Assembly: GCA_024516035.1 (NCBI GenBank)
Contig: CM044957.1
Coordinates: forward strand, 45,439,942-45,503,941
Direction: 5' to 3'
Origin: Bactericera cockerelli
Lineage: Eukaryota > Arthropoda > Insecta > Hemiptera > Triozidae
DNA length: 64,000 nt
Below are positions 32,801 to 41,639 of the stretch, piece after piece. Under the pieces are notes generated by a model. It saw only the letters and a program-made list of their open reading frames with translations. It was not told the origin of the DNA and made no database searches. Position 1 is the stretch's first letter. Each line of letters opens with the position of its first letter. Position numbers and translations under genes: made by a program.

Positions 32801-35800
32801 TTTTTCTTTGTTTTTGTGGTATTGGTGTTTTCTTCTTGTTTATGTTCTATCTTTCTCTGGTTCTTATTATATTTTTTGTGTTCCGTGTCTTCTTCTAGTT
32901 CTTATTATATTTTTTGTGTTCCGTGTCTTCTTCTGGTTCTTTTTATATATTTTTTTGTGTTCCGTGTCTTCTTCTGGTTCTTTTTATATTTTTTGTGTTC
33001 CTTGTCTTCTTCTGGTTCTTTTTATATTTTTTGTGTTCCGTGTCTTCTTCTGGTTCTTTTTATATTTTTTGTGTTCCGTGTCTTCTTCTGGTTCTTTTTA
33101 TATTTTTTGTGTTCCGTGTCTTCTTGGGGTTCTTTTTATATTTTTTGTGTTCCGTGTCTTCTTCGGGTTCTTTTTATATTTTTTGTGTTCCGTGTCTTCT
33201 TCTGGTTCTTTTTATATTTTTTTTTGTGTTCCGTGTCTTCTTCTGGTTCTTTTTATATTTTTTGTGTTCCTTGTCTTCTTCTGGTTCTTTTTATATTTTT
33301 TGTGTTCCGTGTCTTCTTCTGGTTCTTTTTATATTTTTTGTGTTCCGTGTCTTCTTCTGGTTCTTTTTATATTTTTTTTTGTGTTCCGTGTCTTCTTCAG
33401 GTTCTTTTTATATTTTTTGTGTTCCGTGTCTTCTTCTGGTTCTTTTTATATTTTTTGTGTTCCGTGTCTTCTTCTGGTTCTTTTTATATTTTTTTTTGTG
33501 TTCCGTGTCTTCTTCAGGTTCTTTTTATATTTTTTGTGTTCCGTGTCTTCTTCTGGTTCTTTTCATATTTTTTGTGTTCCGTGTCTTCTTCTGGTTCTTT
33601 TTATATTTTTGTGTTCCGTGTCTTCTTCTTCTGGTTCTTTTTATATTTTTTGTGTCTTCTTGTGTGTTTCGTGTGTTTTTTTTGTTTGTTTTTTTTTTTT
33701 TTTTTTTTTTTTTTGTATTGTTTGTGTTTTCTTCTTCTGTATTGTCTGATTTTTTTTTTCTTCTCATTTAATTTTTGTTGGGGGGTTAGGTGGTGGTACC
33801 CCCATCGGCCTCCTCATCACCCCTTATAGCCGAACCCTATCCTCCACAAGATTTTGATTCATTACATTCTCCAGGCAGTAGATAACAGTAACAGTAAAAC
33901 AGGAACAAAATAACGGTAAAATTAATTAATGAAACAGAAAACTTGGATAGCAGGATTGAAAGTAGAAAACAGGAACGTCTTGAACAGGAACAAACAACGA
34001 AAAAAATTGGACAGAAATTTTGACACAGTAAATTTTGATTTGAATTGAATTTGTGTATTAGTGTGGAGAACAATATCTGTATTAATGAAATGATTTTTGT
34101 TGGAAAGTGAATGCGTTATCGAGACGGAAATATTGGAAGTGGCTAAAAAATTATAGTTATTAAAAATATACTCAAAATTGAACTCGTTCGACAAAACATA
34201 TTAGCTAGTTAAGTTTATCATATTTAGGTTAATGAATAAAGTAATGTCTTGATATTTATTCATACCCACCTTTCTGAAACTAGTATAGTAGTAAAAAACT
34301 TTATTTGTATTTATTGATTATTTTTTTTACAAATTATTTCCCGGTCGTGTTCCTTTGACGGCCCGTCTGGGCTTAGTTAGGAGGGGTTGTCCAATACTGA
34401 ACCCCCTGTGTCCTGATGTTCTCTTCATGAGAAGAGTCAGTCTCTGGACGAGGTGATCATGGTCATGGAGATCCAGCGCCTCACATTCGATACAGATACT
34501 ATACCTTGTTTTTAATTATCCTGAAATATAATAATAATAATAATAACACTCTTAAGTGGAAGGTAACAACCTAGCGAGGTTAATGCTCAAAGCATTTTCT
34601 ACGACCTAACCCTCAGAGTCTTATTACTATGTGGTCACAAACTCAACTCAATGAGGAAAAATTCTTGCGCTGGGTGGGATTCGAACCAACGGATCCCTAC
34701 GCTACCTGGATTACCAGGCTAGCGCGTTAACCACATCACTACCAGTACATGGTGTATTGTAAATGGTGTAAATATTGATTTCCTTCACACAAAAAAATTG
34801 TATCTATTTTTGTTTCAGAAACATATTTCTTCACGGTTTTGTGGTTGATGAGAAAGGATCCAAAATGTCCAAATCCGTAGGGAATGTGATAAGCGCCCAT
34901 GACATTACGCACGGCGCTAAGAAACTGCCTGTCTATGGAGTAGACATTCTGAGGTGAGAATGAACAAATAAACGTCTCTCTAACGTCCATGTCATTCGAT
35001 ACGGGGGTTTTACCCTCCATTTGCTGGAAACACAAATCAGCTACCAATATCACACAGGTATACCTTTCAAGGGGTTGAAAGGTTGTTCAAGGGGTTGAAA
35101 GGTTGTTCGCCCAGGGAGGGTGTAGTGAGGGCCAACTCGAAAATCTTAAATAGATAGACCCTCTTTTCAATTTCTTCATTGTGAGATCATCACCTAAGAA
35201 TATATGCAGAAACATCGTCATAGAACCTTTAGCATTTGAAACCATGGGGCCCTGGGGAAGCGAGACAAAAGAATTTCTGCCAGACGTTGGGAGAAAATAC
35301 AGTCGATATAACGGAGGAGGATCCCAGATCAAAAATCCACCTGAAACAGCGTCTCAGCCTGGCGGTACAGAGGTGGAATTAGGCAAGTATTCTTTCTGCT
35401 CTGTCCTCAGCTGAGTTTGTAGAGGTCTACAATGTGTAATTTTATATTGCTTCAAGTACCTTGTATTTTTACCTTAAATTTAAGAATATTTTTACCGAAA
35501 ATTTTCGTTTTTTCATAATACCTACTTATTATCGAAGTGTTTTGTTTTCATAATACTCATTATCGAGGTGTTTTGTTTTCATAATACTCATTATCGAGTT
35601 GTTTTGACCTTTTCAAGGTGGTGGGTGGCGGCTCATGCCTCCAAAGACGTCACAGTTCCCATCAGTAAGAAAATCCTCAACGCCAGCCAGGAAGATGTGC
35701 AGAAGATTCGCTCGGCCCTCCGATATCTACTGGGTGTTCTCACCGACTATGAGCCACCGGCCGCCCCTCCCCCCCTGCAGAGCTTCGACACGTACATGCT

Positions 35801-38091
35801 CAAAACATTGTCCGAGTTTCAGAAGAATGTGGACACCCTGTATTCGAATTTCGAGTACGCCCGCGCCAGTCGAGTGGTTCTCAACTTTGTGACAAACAAT
35901 TTGTCCGCACTTTGTTTCAGCGTGGTGAAAGATAGGTAAGTGACCACTGATCACATTTCATCAACATCATGTCATGTCTAAACGTCAGTTTTTGTCAGCG
36001 TCAATGGCTCGTTCAATGCACCGGTTCTCGTAGGATCACCGAAGTTAAGACTTCGTGATGCTGGCATTCCAGCCCAACACAGGCTGGGTGGGGTTAATGT
36101 GCGTAGCAGGTTTGTGAGTTTCCTGCAAATGCAGGGTAACTCCTCCGTCGTGATATGACCATGCTGTTGAAAGCGACGTCAAACCCAAATAAAAAAAACA
36201 TCAGTTTGTTTCTTCAATAGGTAAGTTGAAGCCGGGATCTCACTGAGCGCAACATTTTGTCTCGCAACGTTTCTTGCTCCACTGAGATACTAGCTAATAC
36301 CAGTGAGCTAATGACATGAAACAGTGATATGATAACACAAAGAAATACATTTATTTAGCGAGAAATTCATGCGTCTAATGTTTTAGAATTCCAGTTCTAT
36401 TTTTACTAATTACCTACTTTAATTCTTGGCATTTGGCATTTTACAGAAATGCTTCATGGAAAATGTATTATTGTGTCAAGTGGCAGAGAATGCCTAAGGC
36501 ATTAACTTCGTCCTGGATTACAAAACAATTGTAATTAAAAATTAATATTGATCTTTATTTATTTATTTTTTTGTACATACTTCTAAGTTTTTTTTAATTT
36601 CTTGTTATTTATTTTTTGTTGATGATTGTTTTGTAAAAAAAAAAAAAATAAATAAGTGTAAATAAATAAATAAATAAAATAAATATTATTTTTACAATTT
36701 CTCAGACTCTACTGCGATCCTGTACTGAGTGAGGCCAGACAATCAGCATTGTTCACACTGGACACCATCCTGCATGTGCTGCTCAGGACTATAGCGCCTG
36801 TGGTGCCACATCTAGCTGAGGAGGTCTATATGTATTTGCCGAGGCCAAAGTGTGAGTTATTGTTTTTTTTTTTTAAGATGAGTGTTTCACAGCCTTTTTT
36901 GTTTCGTAGCCATGAAACAGGAGCTACTGTAAACGTTTGTGGTCTGTGTTGTAGCCTGCTCATCCCGTAGTATGCCTCCCCTCTGATGGGCGAGAAGTTA
37001 CACAGTACTTCCCATTTAGGTGCTGGGTTAACACTACAATAAAGTCAACAACATTATATAATGTTGCTCATGTAGCAGTGACAGCAAATCTGTGCAAACA
37101 CGGAGTAAGGGCAAAAAATGGATGGGTGACACAAAAAATATTCACGCTTTTCGACTTGATGACATTTTATTTGTTTCTGTGTGTGGGCCGTATGTGGTGT
37201 GGGTATGTGCGTAGTGTGTGTGTGTGTGTGTGTGCAAAATGGGCTGGCGAAGCGGCGGATGTAACCCGCTGGTATATTTCTAACAGTTCTTTTATTTTTG
37301 ATTCCCAGACATATCTCACTACCACGTAGAGACAGCTTAGTTAATTAGCTCAATGTTTATATTCTCTTGCAGATTCTCAATTCTTTCGCTCCTCTAAGCT
37401 AGACATATCTCACTACCACATCAAGGATACTCTGCCCGTAGAGACAGCTCTGTTAATTAGGAACGAAGTGAACAGTAAGATTCCTGAAAACGTCAACAGA
37501 TTGAAGCTTCACGTTAATGTTCAGGCTTCAGATCAGATCTTCTCTGCAGTTGAGGTGAGGATATTGTAGTTTTCACTAGTTTAAATTCAAGTTGAGCCAG
37601 CGTCGATGGCTCGTTGAATGCACCGGTTCTCGTAGGATCACCGAAGTTAAGCAACGTTCCAGCAAGGTGAAGACTTCGTGATGCTGGCATTCCAGCCCAA
37701 CCCAGGCTGGGTGAGGTCAATGTGGGTAGCAGGTTTGTAAGTTTCCTGCAAATGGAGGGTAAAACCACACATAGAGTGTATGCTGTACTAGTATATACAT
37801 TTATATATATCACACAAGTTCTACTGTTACCAAGAATTATCTCTAACTCGTTTACAGCCTCTGCTGAAATTTCCCAACACTTCATCATCTGCTGATTCTG
37901 AGCTCTGTGAGATACTACAAGTGGCAACTGTGGAGGTGGTCAAGTCAGACTCGTTGCAGGGAAGTGGTTTCGAGACCAGTGTAACCCAAGGCCAGGGAAA
38001 CCAGTGTCCAAGATGCAGGAGATTCGCCATTTTCAAGCAAGACGAGGAACTTTGCACACGGTGTCATGCTGTGATTGTTAATGGGAACTGA
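20515..38091 (+). CDS. IARS2: Mitochondrial isoleucyl-tRNA synthetase
   Basis: Class I synthetase that charges mitochondrial tRNA-Ile. Exons: 20515-20700, 21330-21606, 22480-22631, 23604-23653, 24316-24617, 27192-27424, 28187-28423, 29131-29285, 30380-30500, 31811-31968, 34819-34953, 35618-35935, 36706-36851, 37373-37554 and 37858-38091. All phases join; the total is 2886 bases (961 residues, against about 1012 in human). The ATG is the first after an in-frame TGA (20503). The N-terminus has Arg and Lys but no acidic residue in the first 20 or so, like a mitochondrial presequence. Exon 2 has HIGH in [16 protein letters not shown] and [10 protein letters not shown]; exons 4-6 span the editing domain; exon 7 has [12 protein letters not shown]; exon 8 has [18 protein letters not shown]; exon 10 has DIWFDSG; exon 11 has KMSKS. 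The last exon ends with CPRC and CTRC, a zinc-binding pair. Exon 6 lies at the end of a 2-kb array of its own first half. Confidence 0.93.
20897..21140 (+). repeat. tRNA-derived SINE, family G, sharing the body of family F
   Basis: The head is 'gcctccgtggcataatgg' and, after it, 'gagtttaatccctggtc'. The body has 'ccaggctgggtgaggtaaa' and 'gccaatggagtgtaaaa', the same module that follows the 5S-like head in family F. Confidence 0.7.
22095..22245. mobile_element. Probable foldback MITE fragment
   Basis: The left arm is 'ccccaccagtgttgaac' and the right arm 'gttcaacaacagtaggga', with inner inverted 'gttgatcaaca' motifs. A related left end occurs at about 41448 ('gcgtccccaccagtgttga'). No coding is seen. 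Confidence 0.5.
22290..22445 (+). repeat. Interspersed repeat family X
   Basis: Plus-orientation copy from 'gctggctgggggactata' to 'gccaccctatgatgatga', just before IARS2 exon 3. Confidence 0.6.
23371..23545 (-). repeat. tRNA-derived SINE, family A
   Basis: Reverse copy with 'gggacttatttgtcgaaat' replacing part of the tail. The B box reads 'ggttcgaaacct'. It lies just before IARS2 exon 4. Confidence 0.75.
23675..23888 (-). repeat. tRNA-derived SINE, family A
   Basis: Full reverse copy with AAT repeats at its tail end, the 'gcccgattagaactatta' segment, and head boxes near 23815-23885. It lies just after IARS2 exon 4. Confidence 0.82.
24685..24980 (+). repeat. tRNA-derived SINE, family C
   Basis: The head is 'ctgtggtcgagtgagttagc' and then 'gcgtttgatacacagtgg'. 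The body has 'tattcggggtctactcata' and 'gaatgagtagctgctttg', and the tail 'atgatataacacaaa'. It is the longest family C copy. Confidence 0.8.
25016..25090 (-). repeat. 5S-derived SINE family F, head fragment
   Basis: On the minus strand it reads 'gccagcgtcgatggcgcg', then 'gaatgcaccggttcccgat' and 'actgaagttaagcaacg'. It is essentially the 5S-like head alone, about 75 bases before the IARS2 exon array. Confidence 0.75.
25165..27250 (+). repeat. Tandem array of an IARS2 exon start with its splice acceptor (about 21 copies)
   Basis: The unit is about 101 bases. It has an acceptor 'atatatacacag', then about 59 bases coding H(Y/F)[17 protein letters not shown], then about 42 bases of AT-rich sequence ('ttatatatacacattatat', 'agactttattatatat'). 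Copies begin near 25170, 25270, 25370 and so on to 27192. Only the last copy continues into the rest of exon 6 ([20 protein letters not shown]). Differences among copies are few and largely silent in the coding part (ggtgtc/ggggtc, actcat/acgcat). No unit contains a usable donor, so upstream copies cannot be spliced as separate exons. Confidence 0.95.
27192..27424 (+). CDS. IARS2: IARS2 exon 6, carrying a 20-residue internal duplication
   Basis: The exon starts at the final acceptor of the array. Its segment at 27321-27380 is repeated at 27381-27441, including the donor 'gtatgtaatatttcct'. Splicing from the second donor (27425) keeps frame into exon 7 and adds a second [12 protein letters not shown] after a linker WYVIFPS. 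Splicing from the first donor (27364) shifts frame and meets a stop at once (tgttga). One base missing in the first copy makes the offset exactly 60. Confidence 0.85.
27600..27740 (-). repeat. Interspersed repeat family Y, fragment
   Basis: The minus strand carries 'gtagccaagctgg'-type sequence reversed, 'gatggtcttcagccaactc' and 'cttgtcctgaaccacata'. It is close to the family Y copies at 27838 and 56850. Confidence 0.6.
27838..28110 (+). repeat. Interspersed repeat family Y
   Basis: It has 'tgttgttgtagccagcttgg', 'actttatttcaaagttggc', 'tgtaatcaaccatcatgag' and 'ggaaactgcaagctagcct'. The same order is seen at 56850-57110. It is non-coding, with no tRNA-like head recognised. Confidence 0.65.
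28467..28671 (+). repeat. tRNA-derived SINE, family A (best-preserved head)
   Basis: The head starts 'gtcccggtagctcagtgg', has 'gcgggttcgaaaccc' and closes with 'ccgggac', so the seven-base acceptor-like stem is intact. The body and (ATT)n tail follow. A head attached to a SINE body argues against a free tRNA gene. Confidence 0.88.
28738..28945 (+). repeat. Interspersed repeat family X
   Basis: Full plus-orientation copy, with 'ctggctgggggactataaac' occurring twice at its start and ending 'gacgccaccctatgatgat'. Confidence 0.65.
28973..29060 (-). repeat. tRNA-derived SINE family D, tail fragment
   Basis: On the minus strand this is 'cctgtttcatagctacga' and 'aaggctgggaaacactcat', the end of family D. 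Confidence 0.55.
29385..29875 (+). repeat. 5S-derived SINE family F body, split by a piggyBac-like MITE
   Basis: The left part is 'cttcgtgatgctgtcattcc' to 'gctgggtgaggttaa'. The right part resumes 'ttaatgtgggtagcaggttt' and ends in a long A-run at 29848-29878. The MITE at 29456-29750 interrupts it. Confidence 0.8.
29456..29750. mobile_element. piggyBac-like MITE with TTAA target duplication
   Basis: The ends are 'cacgttcgttacc' and 'ggtaacgaacgtg', flanked by TTAA on both sides (29452-29455 and 29751-29754). The inside has a hairpin 'ggggaccaaaatttggtccc' near 29660 and no transposase. Rejoining the flanks restores the family F body, which confirms the boundaries. Confidence 0.88.
30011..30150 (+). 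repeat. 5S-derived SINE family F, body fragment
   Basis: It contains 'ggcccaactcaggctggatg', 'gtgagtttcctgcgaatg' and 'gtcgtgatatgaccatgca'. The head is missing. Part of the middle is inverted nearby ('gaaactcacaaacctac'). Confidence 0.65.
30155..30275 (+). repeat. tRNA-derived SINE, family E
   Basis: It has 'cctcagtagcttgatggat' as A-box region and 'gatggttcaagttccggtt' as B-box region, then 'cagcgtagatttagtaaa' and 'gttgtgataccacgaaag'. It is 105 bases upstream of IARS2 exon 9. Confidence 0.75.
30527..30690 (+). repeat. tRNA-derived SINE family C, 3' part
   Basis: It contains 'gaggaaaaatgagtagctgc', 'gcgaccagtggcggaat' and the 'taataacacaaagaa' tail. The head is absent. Confidence 0.65.
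30740..30885 (+). repeat. Repeat family T fragment
   Basis: A-rich sequence followed by 'aataatgtcctaacgaaagg' and 'gcggtaatctcttccaccca', the diagnostic end of family T. Confidence 0.6.
30957..31055 (-). repeat. tRNA-derived SINE family C, 5' part
   Basis: On the minus strand it holds the head 'gttaccgtggccgagtaaac' and 'tcgagtcccagcagcgcag', then 'gtctggggtccactcatac'. Confidence 0.65.
31498..31660 (-). repeat. tRNA-derived SINE family C, 3' part
   Basis: Reverse copy, from the 'cacaaagaaa' tail to 'gaggtccactcatacctcg'. It ends 150 bases before IARS2 exon 10. Confidence 0.65.
31718..31798 (+). repeat. Short repeat shared with 57583-57655
   Basis: 'ccttacactctgccgcgctg', 'tctctttctttgta' and 'ggccgaggtgtttgatg' recur nearly unchanged at 57583-57655. 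It lies immediately upstream of IARS2 exon 10 and probably supplies part of its pyrimidine tract. Confidence 0.65.
32013..32163 (+). repeat. Repeat family T copy (uninterrupted reference)
   Basis: It runs from 'gctttatgaggaggacag' through 'agtataaaattaagaaaa' to 'ggcaatctcttccacccaac'. It provides the intact order against which the split copies at 821-3104 and 54033-54775 can be read. Confidence 0.8.
32165..32375 (-). repeat. Interspersed repeat family X
   Basis: Directly follows the family T copy. Same content as 3180-3420, which also follows a family T end, so T and X may have moved or duplicated together. Confidence 0.65.
32703..33845 (+). repeat. T-rich minisatellite bounded by 65-bp direct repeats
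   Basis: About 20 copies of a 36-39-base unit ('gtgttccgtgtcttcttctg', 'gttctttttatatttttt') fill 32875-33665. They are bounded by direct repeats at about 32703-32767 and 33780-33845 (with 'cggcctcctcatcacccctt'). The array is open in all three plus frames because T-rich units lack stops. I do not read it as protein-coding. It lies inside an IARS2 intron. Confidence 0.88.
34528..34751 (-). repeat. tRNA-derived SINE, family B
   Basis: Full reverse copy with AAT repeats at the tail end. The head on the minus strand is 'gtggttaacgcgctagcctg' with B-box-like 'ttcgaatcccaccca'. It ends about 70 bases before IARS2 exon 11. Confidence 0.8.
35105..35415 (+). mobile_element. Non-LTR retrotransposon 3' fragment
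   Basis: A short open frame (35181-35414) carries [19 protein letters not shown] and DVGRK. I recognise this style of sequence from the region just after the RT domain in some LINE ORF2 proteins. Only this fragment is present, in the intron after IARS2 exon 11. Confidence 0.55.
35515..35612 (+). repeat. Three tandem copies beside IARS2 exon 12 acceptor
   Basis: 'gttttcataatactcatt' plus 'atcgaggtgttttg' occurs three times, the last running to within a few bases of the acceptor at 35617. Only intronic sequence is repeated. Confidence 0.7.
35996..36200 (+). repeat. 5S-derived SINE, family F
   Basis: The head is 'gtcagcgtcaatggctcg', 'aatgcaccggttctcgtagg' and 'atcaccgaagttaaga', with the late part of the 5S head deleted. 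The body and A-rich end follow. Confidence 0.82.
36885..37045 (-). repeat. tRNA-derived SINE family D, 3' part
   Basis: Reverse copy, with 'cctgtttcatggctacgaaa' on the minus strand and 'agaggggaggcatacta'. It directly follows the donor of IARS2 exon 13. Confidence 0.7.
37307..37349 (+). repeat. Partial copy of IARS2 exon 14 behind an acceptor-like site
   Basis: 'acatatctcactaccac' and 'gtagagacagct' match exon 14 (from about 37407), with about 20 bases between them deleted. The copy is preceded by 'ttatttttgattcccag', which looks like a good splice acceptor, so a cryptic exon start is possible. Confidence 0.75.
37594..37770 (+). repeat. 5S-derived SINE, family F (clear head, truncated end)
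   Basis: It contains 'ccagcgtcgatggctcgttg', 'gcaccggttctcgtagg' and 'atcaccgaagttaagcaacg', the closest match to 5S rRNA in the window. The body stops after 'ggagggtaaaacc'. Confidence 0.85.
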
Positions 38092-38193
38092 AAAGACGTG
38101 TCAGTAAAGTGTTTCATAAGGAAATCGGAACATTCAAGTGGCAGTATCTACTAAACATTATTATTCTTTTTGTTGTAGCGGAGAAGATTTTAT

Positions 38194-38388
38194 TAATAAT
38201 ATCGCCTTATTTATACTGCCCGATTAGGACTATTAGGTCCCAGTATTCCAGCAGCAAGCCCAAGGCATATTATTATGTGGTAAAAATCCCAAATGGCAGG
38301 ATAACTTGTCATGTCTTGGCTGGGTTTCGAATCCGCGACCTCTGATATCTCTGGGTTCACAGAGTGCCGCCTTTACTACCGGGACAGA
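38194..38388 (-). repeat. tRNA-derived SINE, family A
   Basis: Reverse copy about 100 bases after the IARS2 stop, so it may be part of the 3' UTR. The A box is partly deleted (ctttactaccgggac). A second scrap 'agctaccgggacaga' lies at about 38499. Confidence 0.75.
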
Positions 38389-39740
38389 CTTAGTCCAGTC
38401 TCAAACTGTAGAATAAATTACTCCATGTACCTACATGGAGCTAGTCTAGTCAATAAGTACATTCACTGTTTGCCAAAAGTCCATTCTTTATTTACTTAGC
38501 TACCGGGACAGATTTTATGTCCGAAATTAATTATCTTTTGCTGGGTGGACTGTTTAAGCCAATCCCACTTGACCAAGCCCAAAAAACTAATCTGTCTGTG
38601 GGACTACACCTCATTCCCACTTACCGATTTTTTCCCTGCCAGGACTTTCGACTACAGCTTTGATGGACGAGAGAACAAGCGTTCTATATGCTTGCAAGGT
38701 CAAACAAATAAGTATGACTTTGTAAAGATGTACATCCTGAAATCTCATAAAAAGGGCGTAGCTACCAAATATTGAGTGTTAAGTGACGCGCTCAGCTTAA
38801 CGAGTCTCGCTGACGAGATAAAATCTTAATGGAAAAAAAATCTTTCCATGCTGAGGGCAATGGGTTGTAACATGCTATGGACGTGAGATTTCCATAGTAT
38901 TTTGAAATCTCAAGACATTAGAAGAGTACTGTAGGCATTAACACCACCATTGATCAAGTTTTTTTTTAATAATTTCAATTTTTATGTAAATATTTTTTGT
39001 ACAAATTTTACTGTCAATAAAGATTGATTGAAGTTATTTAATAAATTATTACATAGTGGCAATCCTACACTAACCCAAAACATGTAATTACTTTGATGAT
39101 AATCATGTAAGGGTTAATTTTTTATATTAACTGCAAATCCCTTTTTGTGTTTATTCTCTAGGTCCCAGTATCAAGACCAAAGTGTTTCAAAGATAGGAGT
39201 AAAGTAAAAAATGGATAACACCCAGCAAGACACTGTTTCTGCTTTAATTATTCAGGAAAGACTTTAAGAAGCCTGTTTCATCAATTTTTGCTATTATCAA
39301 CTTGCCTGCCTTAGGTTTGCATTGATATACCCAAATGAGAATATGAGATTGAAAGAGACATGCAAGTTGGACATTGAGATGATGAGTGTGTGTGGCGTAG
39401 AGATGGTGACAGCTATAATGACACATTCATCTCCAAACGCGCGAACCTATGGATGTAGTTCCATGTTTTTGGCAGGTATTCAATACAACCCTAACTTTTG
39501 AGACTTTCGCCCAAAAACAATGGTCTCAATTTGGCTTCCAGACAACTTTTCAATGTCACAAAATTTTCTCATGACTTCTTTCAAACCAGTTAACTAAACT
39601 AAAATTAAATTGACAGAAACAAAATATAATGTAGAAGTAGAAAATTAACAAGCTTATGTATATTTTAAAAGTAGGTACTTAAGAATTAATAATTACATGA
39701 GCAAAAAAATATAAACAAAAATAAGGAAAGAAATAGGGTG
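38389..39740. other. Region between IARS2 and LSm7 stop codons
   Basis: No protein is recognised. An AATAAA at about 39016 on the plus strand follows a T-rich stretch and could be a distal IARS2 poly(A) signal or a repeat end. The 76-codon frame at 38545-38775 resembles nothing I know. Confidence 0.4.
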
Positions 39741-39747
39741 AGGAAGG

Positions 39748-41104
39748 TTACGAGTCTTGAGGAATGAAGGGGTTAGGAATGGCTTCGGTGCCTTCAGTTG
39801 GACAAATCAGCACCACTGATGTTCCTCTGCATACCACCAAACCTAACAACCTGGTATCATCCGTCAGCTTAAATGGGTCATCAGGATCTAAAAACAAACA
39901 GAAAACATTTATGAATAAAATTATCAGATTCTTTGCAAAAATAAGATCATCATAGAATAAGGAGTGTTACACTCTCATAATTTCAAGCTTACTAGAATGG
40001 CAGATCTCAGAGATAGTAACTTTATTTTCTGATGATACAAGCATATTAAGCACTCATTAAGGGAGCACATGCCTGCTGGCCCATTTTACCACAATACAGA
40101 GTTAATACTCAATTCATGTCTTTTTTAACAATTTTTATACCTAGATATTTATTATACAACAAAGGTTTATGACAGGGATTCATGTCTCTGTAAGTAGAAG
40201 AAAACAAAATCTTTTATCAAATTTCATTTCTTAATCTTCGTCAATTTTCAGCCATAATAATGGAAGTACATGGAGTTGGAGTAAACATCTAGCATTCCTC
40301 TAATTTATTGCAAGGTTATTTTTAAAGCTACAACAAATACAATACTGTAGATGGAAAGGTTTCATTTATTTCAAACATGAGAACTTAAGTTCTTTCTATT
40401 GCTTACCTCTCAAATATTCTGTTGTATTGTCTAGTACCAAGTTCAACAAAGGATCGAATCCTTTGAGAATACCAGAACATTCTCTTCCACCAGCAAACTT
40501 TACTCGTATGACTTTATCTAAAAATTTAGTTAGATCTAGAATACTCTCTTTACGTTTCCTTTCCTTGAGCTCACTGCCCGATTCTATCTGAAACAAGGAT
40601 GACAGAAAACCTTACATGACTTTATAGTTTAATGTAGTTAACATTGTTGGCTGAAAAATACACTGTCACCAAAGACTAACATCTTATTATTATTTTTTTT
40701 TACAAAAGAACTGTCTCTAAAAATTTAAAATCTGATAAATTTTGCCTACAACTGGGACTTGGTACCATATAAATGTACTATTTTTAGCTACCAGAAAACC
40801 ACTTTCCTGGCAATTCCCAGCCTTCTCTATAGAAAAAGATATCCCTCTCCCCTAGAAAAATATATTGATATATTTCAAGTGAAATAAGATTTGAGAGGTC
40901 CAATATATTGATGTATTTTCGAAACAGGACATGCCTATTTTAATCATAAAAGGATTTTAGGTACTCATTTCTTCTTACAAGGTATGAGTGGACTACAGAC
41001 AACCAAGTTGTACCGGTTAGGAAAATTTCTACCCTGCTGGGAATCAAACCTTTGTCAGTGCATGCAAGCCTAAATTTACTTACTGTAGTATTTACAGCAG
41101 CCAT
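39748..41104 (-). CDS. LSM7: U6 snRNA-associated Sm-like protein LSm7
   Basis: A subunit of the LSm1-7 and LSm2-8 rings, which act in mRNA decay and bind the U6 snRNA 3' end. Exons on the minus strand are 41104-41084, 40587-40407 and 39887-39748, and total 342 bases (113 residues). Sm1 motif residues are seen in LDKVIRVKFAGGRECSGILK and the Sm2 part in LGLVVCRGTSVVLICP. The ending IPNPFI is typical of LSm7. The ATG is the first after an in-frame TGA. The N-terminus (MAAVNTTIESGSELKERKRK) is about ten residues longer than human. The gene is convergent with IARS2, and the R2-type fragment follows upstream. Confidence 0.94.
40968..41080 (-). repeat. tRNA-derived SINE family C in LSm7 intron 1
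   Basis: Reverse copy with 'ggttgtctgtagtccactc', 'ttcccagcagggtagaaat' and the head region 'gcttgcatgcactgac' on the minus strand. It begins a few bases inside the first intron, beside the seven-codon first exon. Confidence 0.6.
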
Positions 41105-41639
41105 TTTATAAATTCACAGTAAATCGAGAATCAAACTGAAAGGTACTAGAACAAAAATACAGAGCAAACAATTACTAGTATAGTATCTCAAAAATAATTC
41201 AGCATTTTGTTGATCTCATGATCTGAAAATCTGAATTATTCTGATTTAAAAATAACCACCAAATTGAGATATCTCTGAAGATACCCACGTTTCTAAAAAA
41301 ATAATATCAAAATTTCTACAAGGTACGGCAAAATCCTGTAACCTCAGTTTGTTTATTAATGAAAAGAGATTTTTACTACACATGAGGGAATTTTTAATTT
41401 CCATTTAAAATTCCTTTTCCCTGACTTAAAGACTGATTTTTTAAAGCTGCGTCCCCACCAGTGTTGATCGAGAGAGATATGCTGAAATGCCGTCTTCCTG
41501 CCCAGCAGCAGGCTGCCCAAAGACAAAGAATACCAGTACTGAAGTTGAGTTGATTTAAGATGAAATTAGGACACAGAATCCAGGGAGAAATTTTGACTAT
41601 AACATGGCATTATTCAATATTAAGATTAGTACTATAGAT

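Noticed and set aside
32771..33829. Three overlapping frames of 285-352 codons on the plus strand
   Set aside because: All three forward frames are open because the repeated T-rich unit lacks stops. The translations are periodic Phe/Ser/Leu repeats with no domain.
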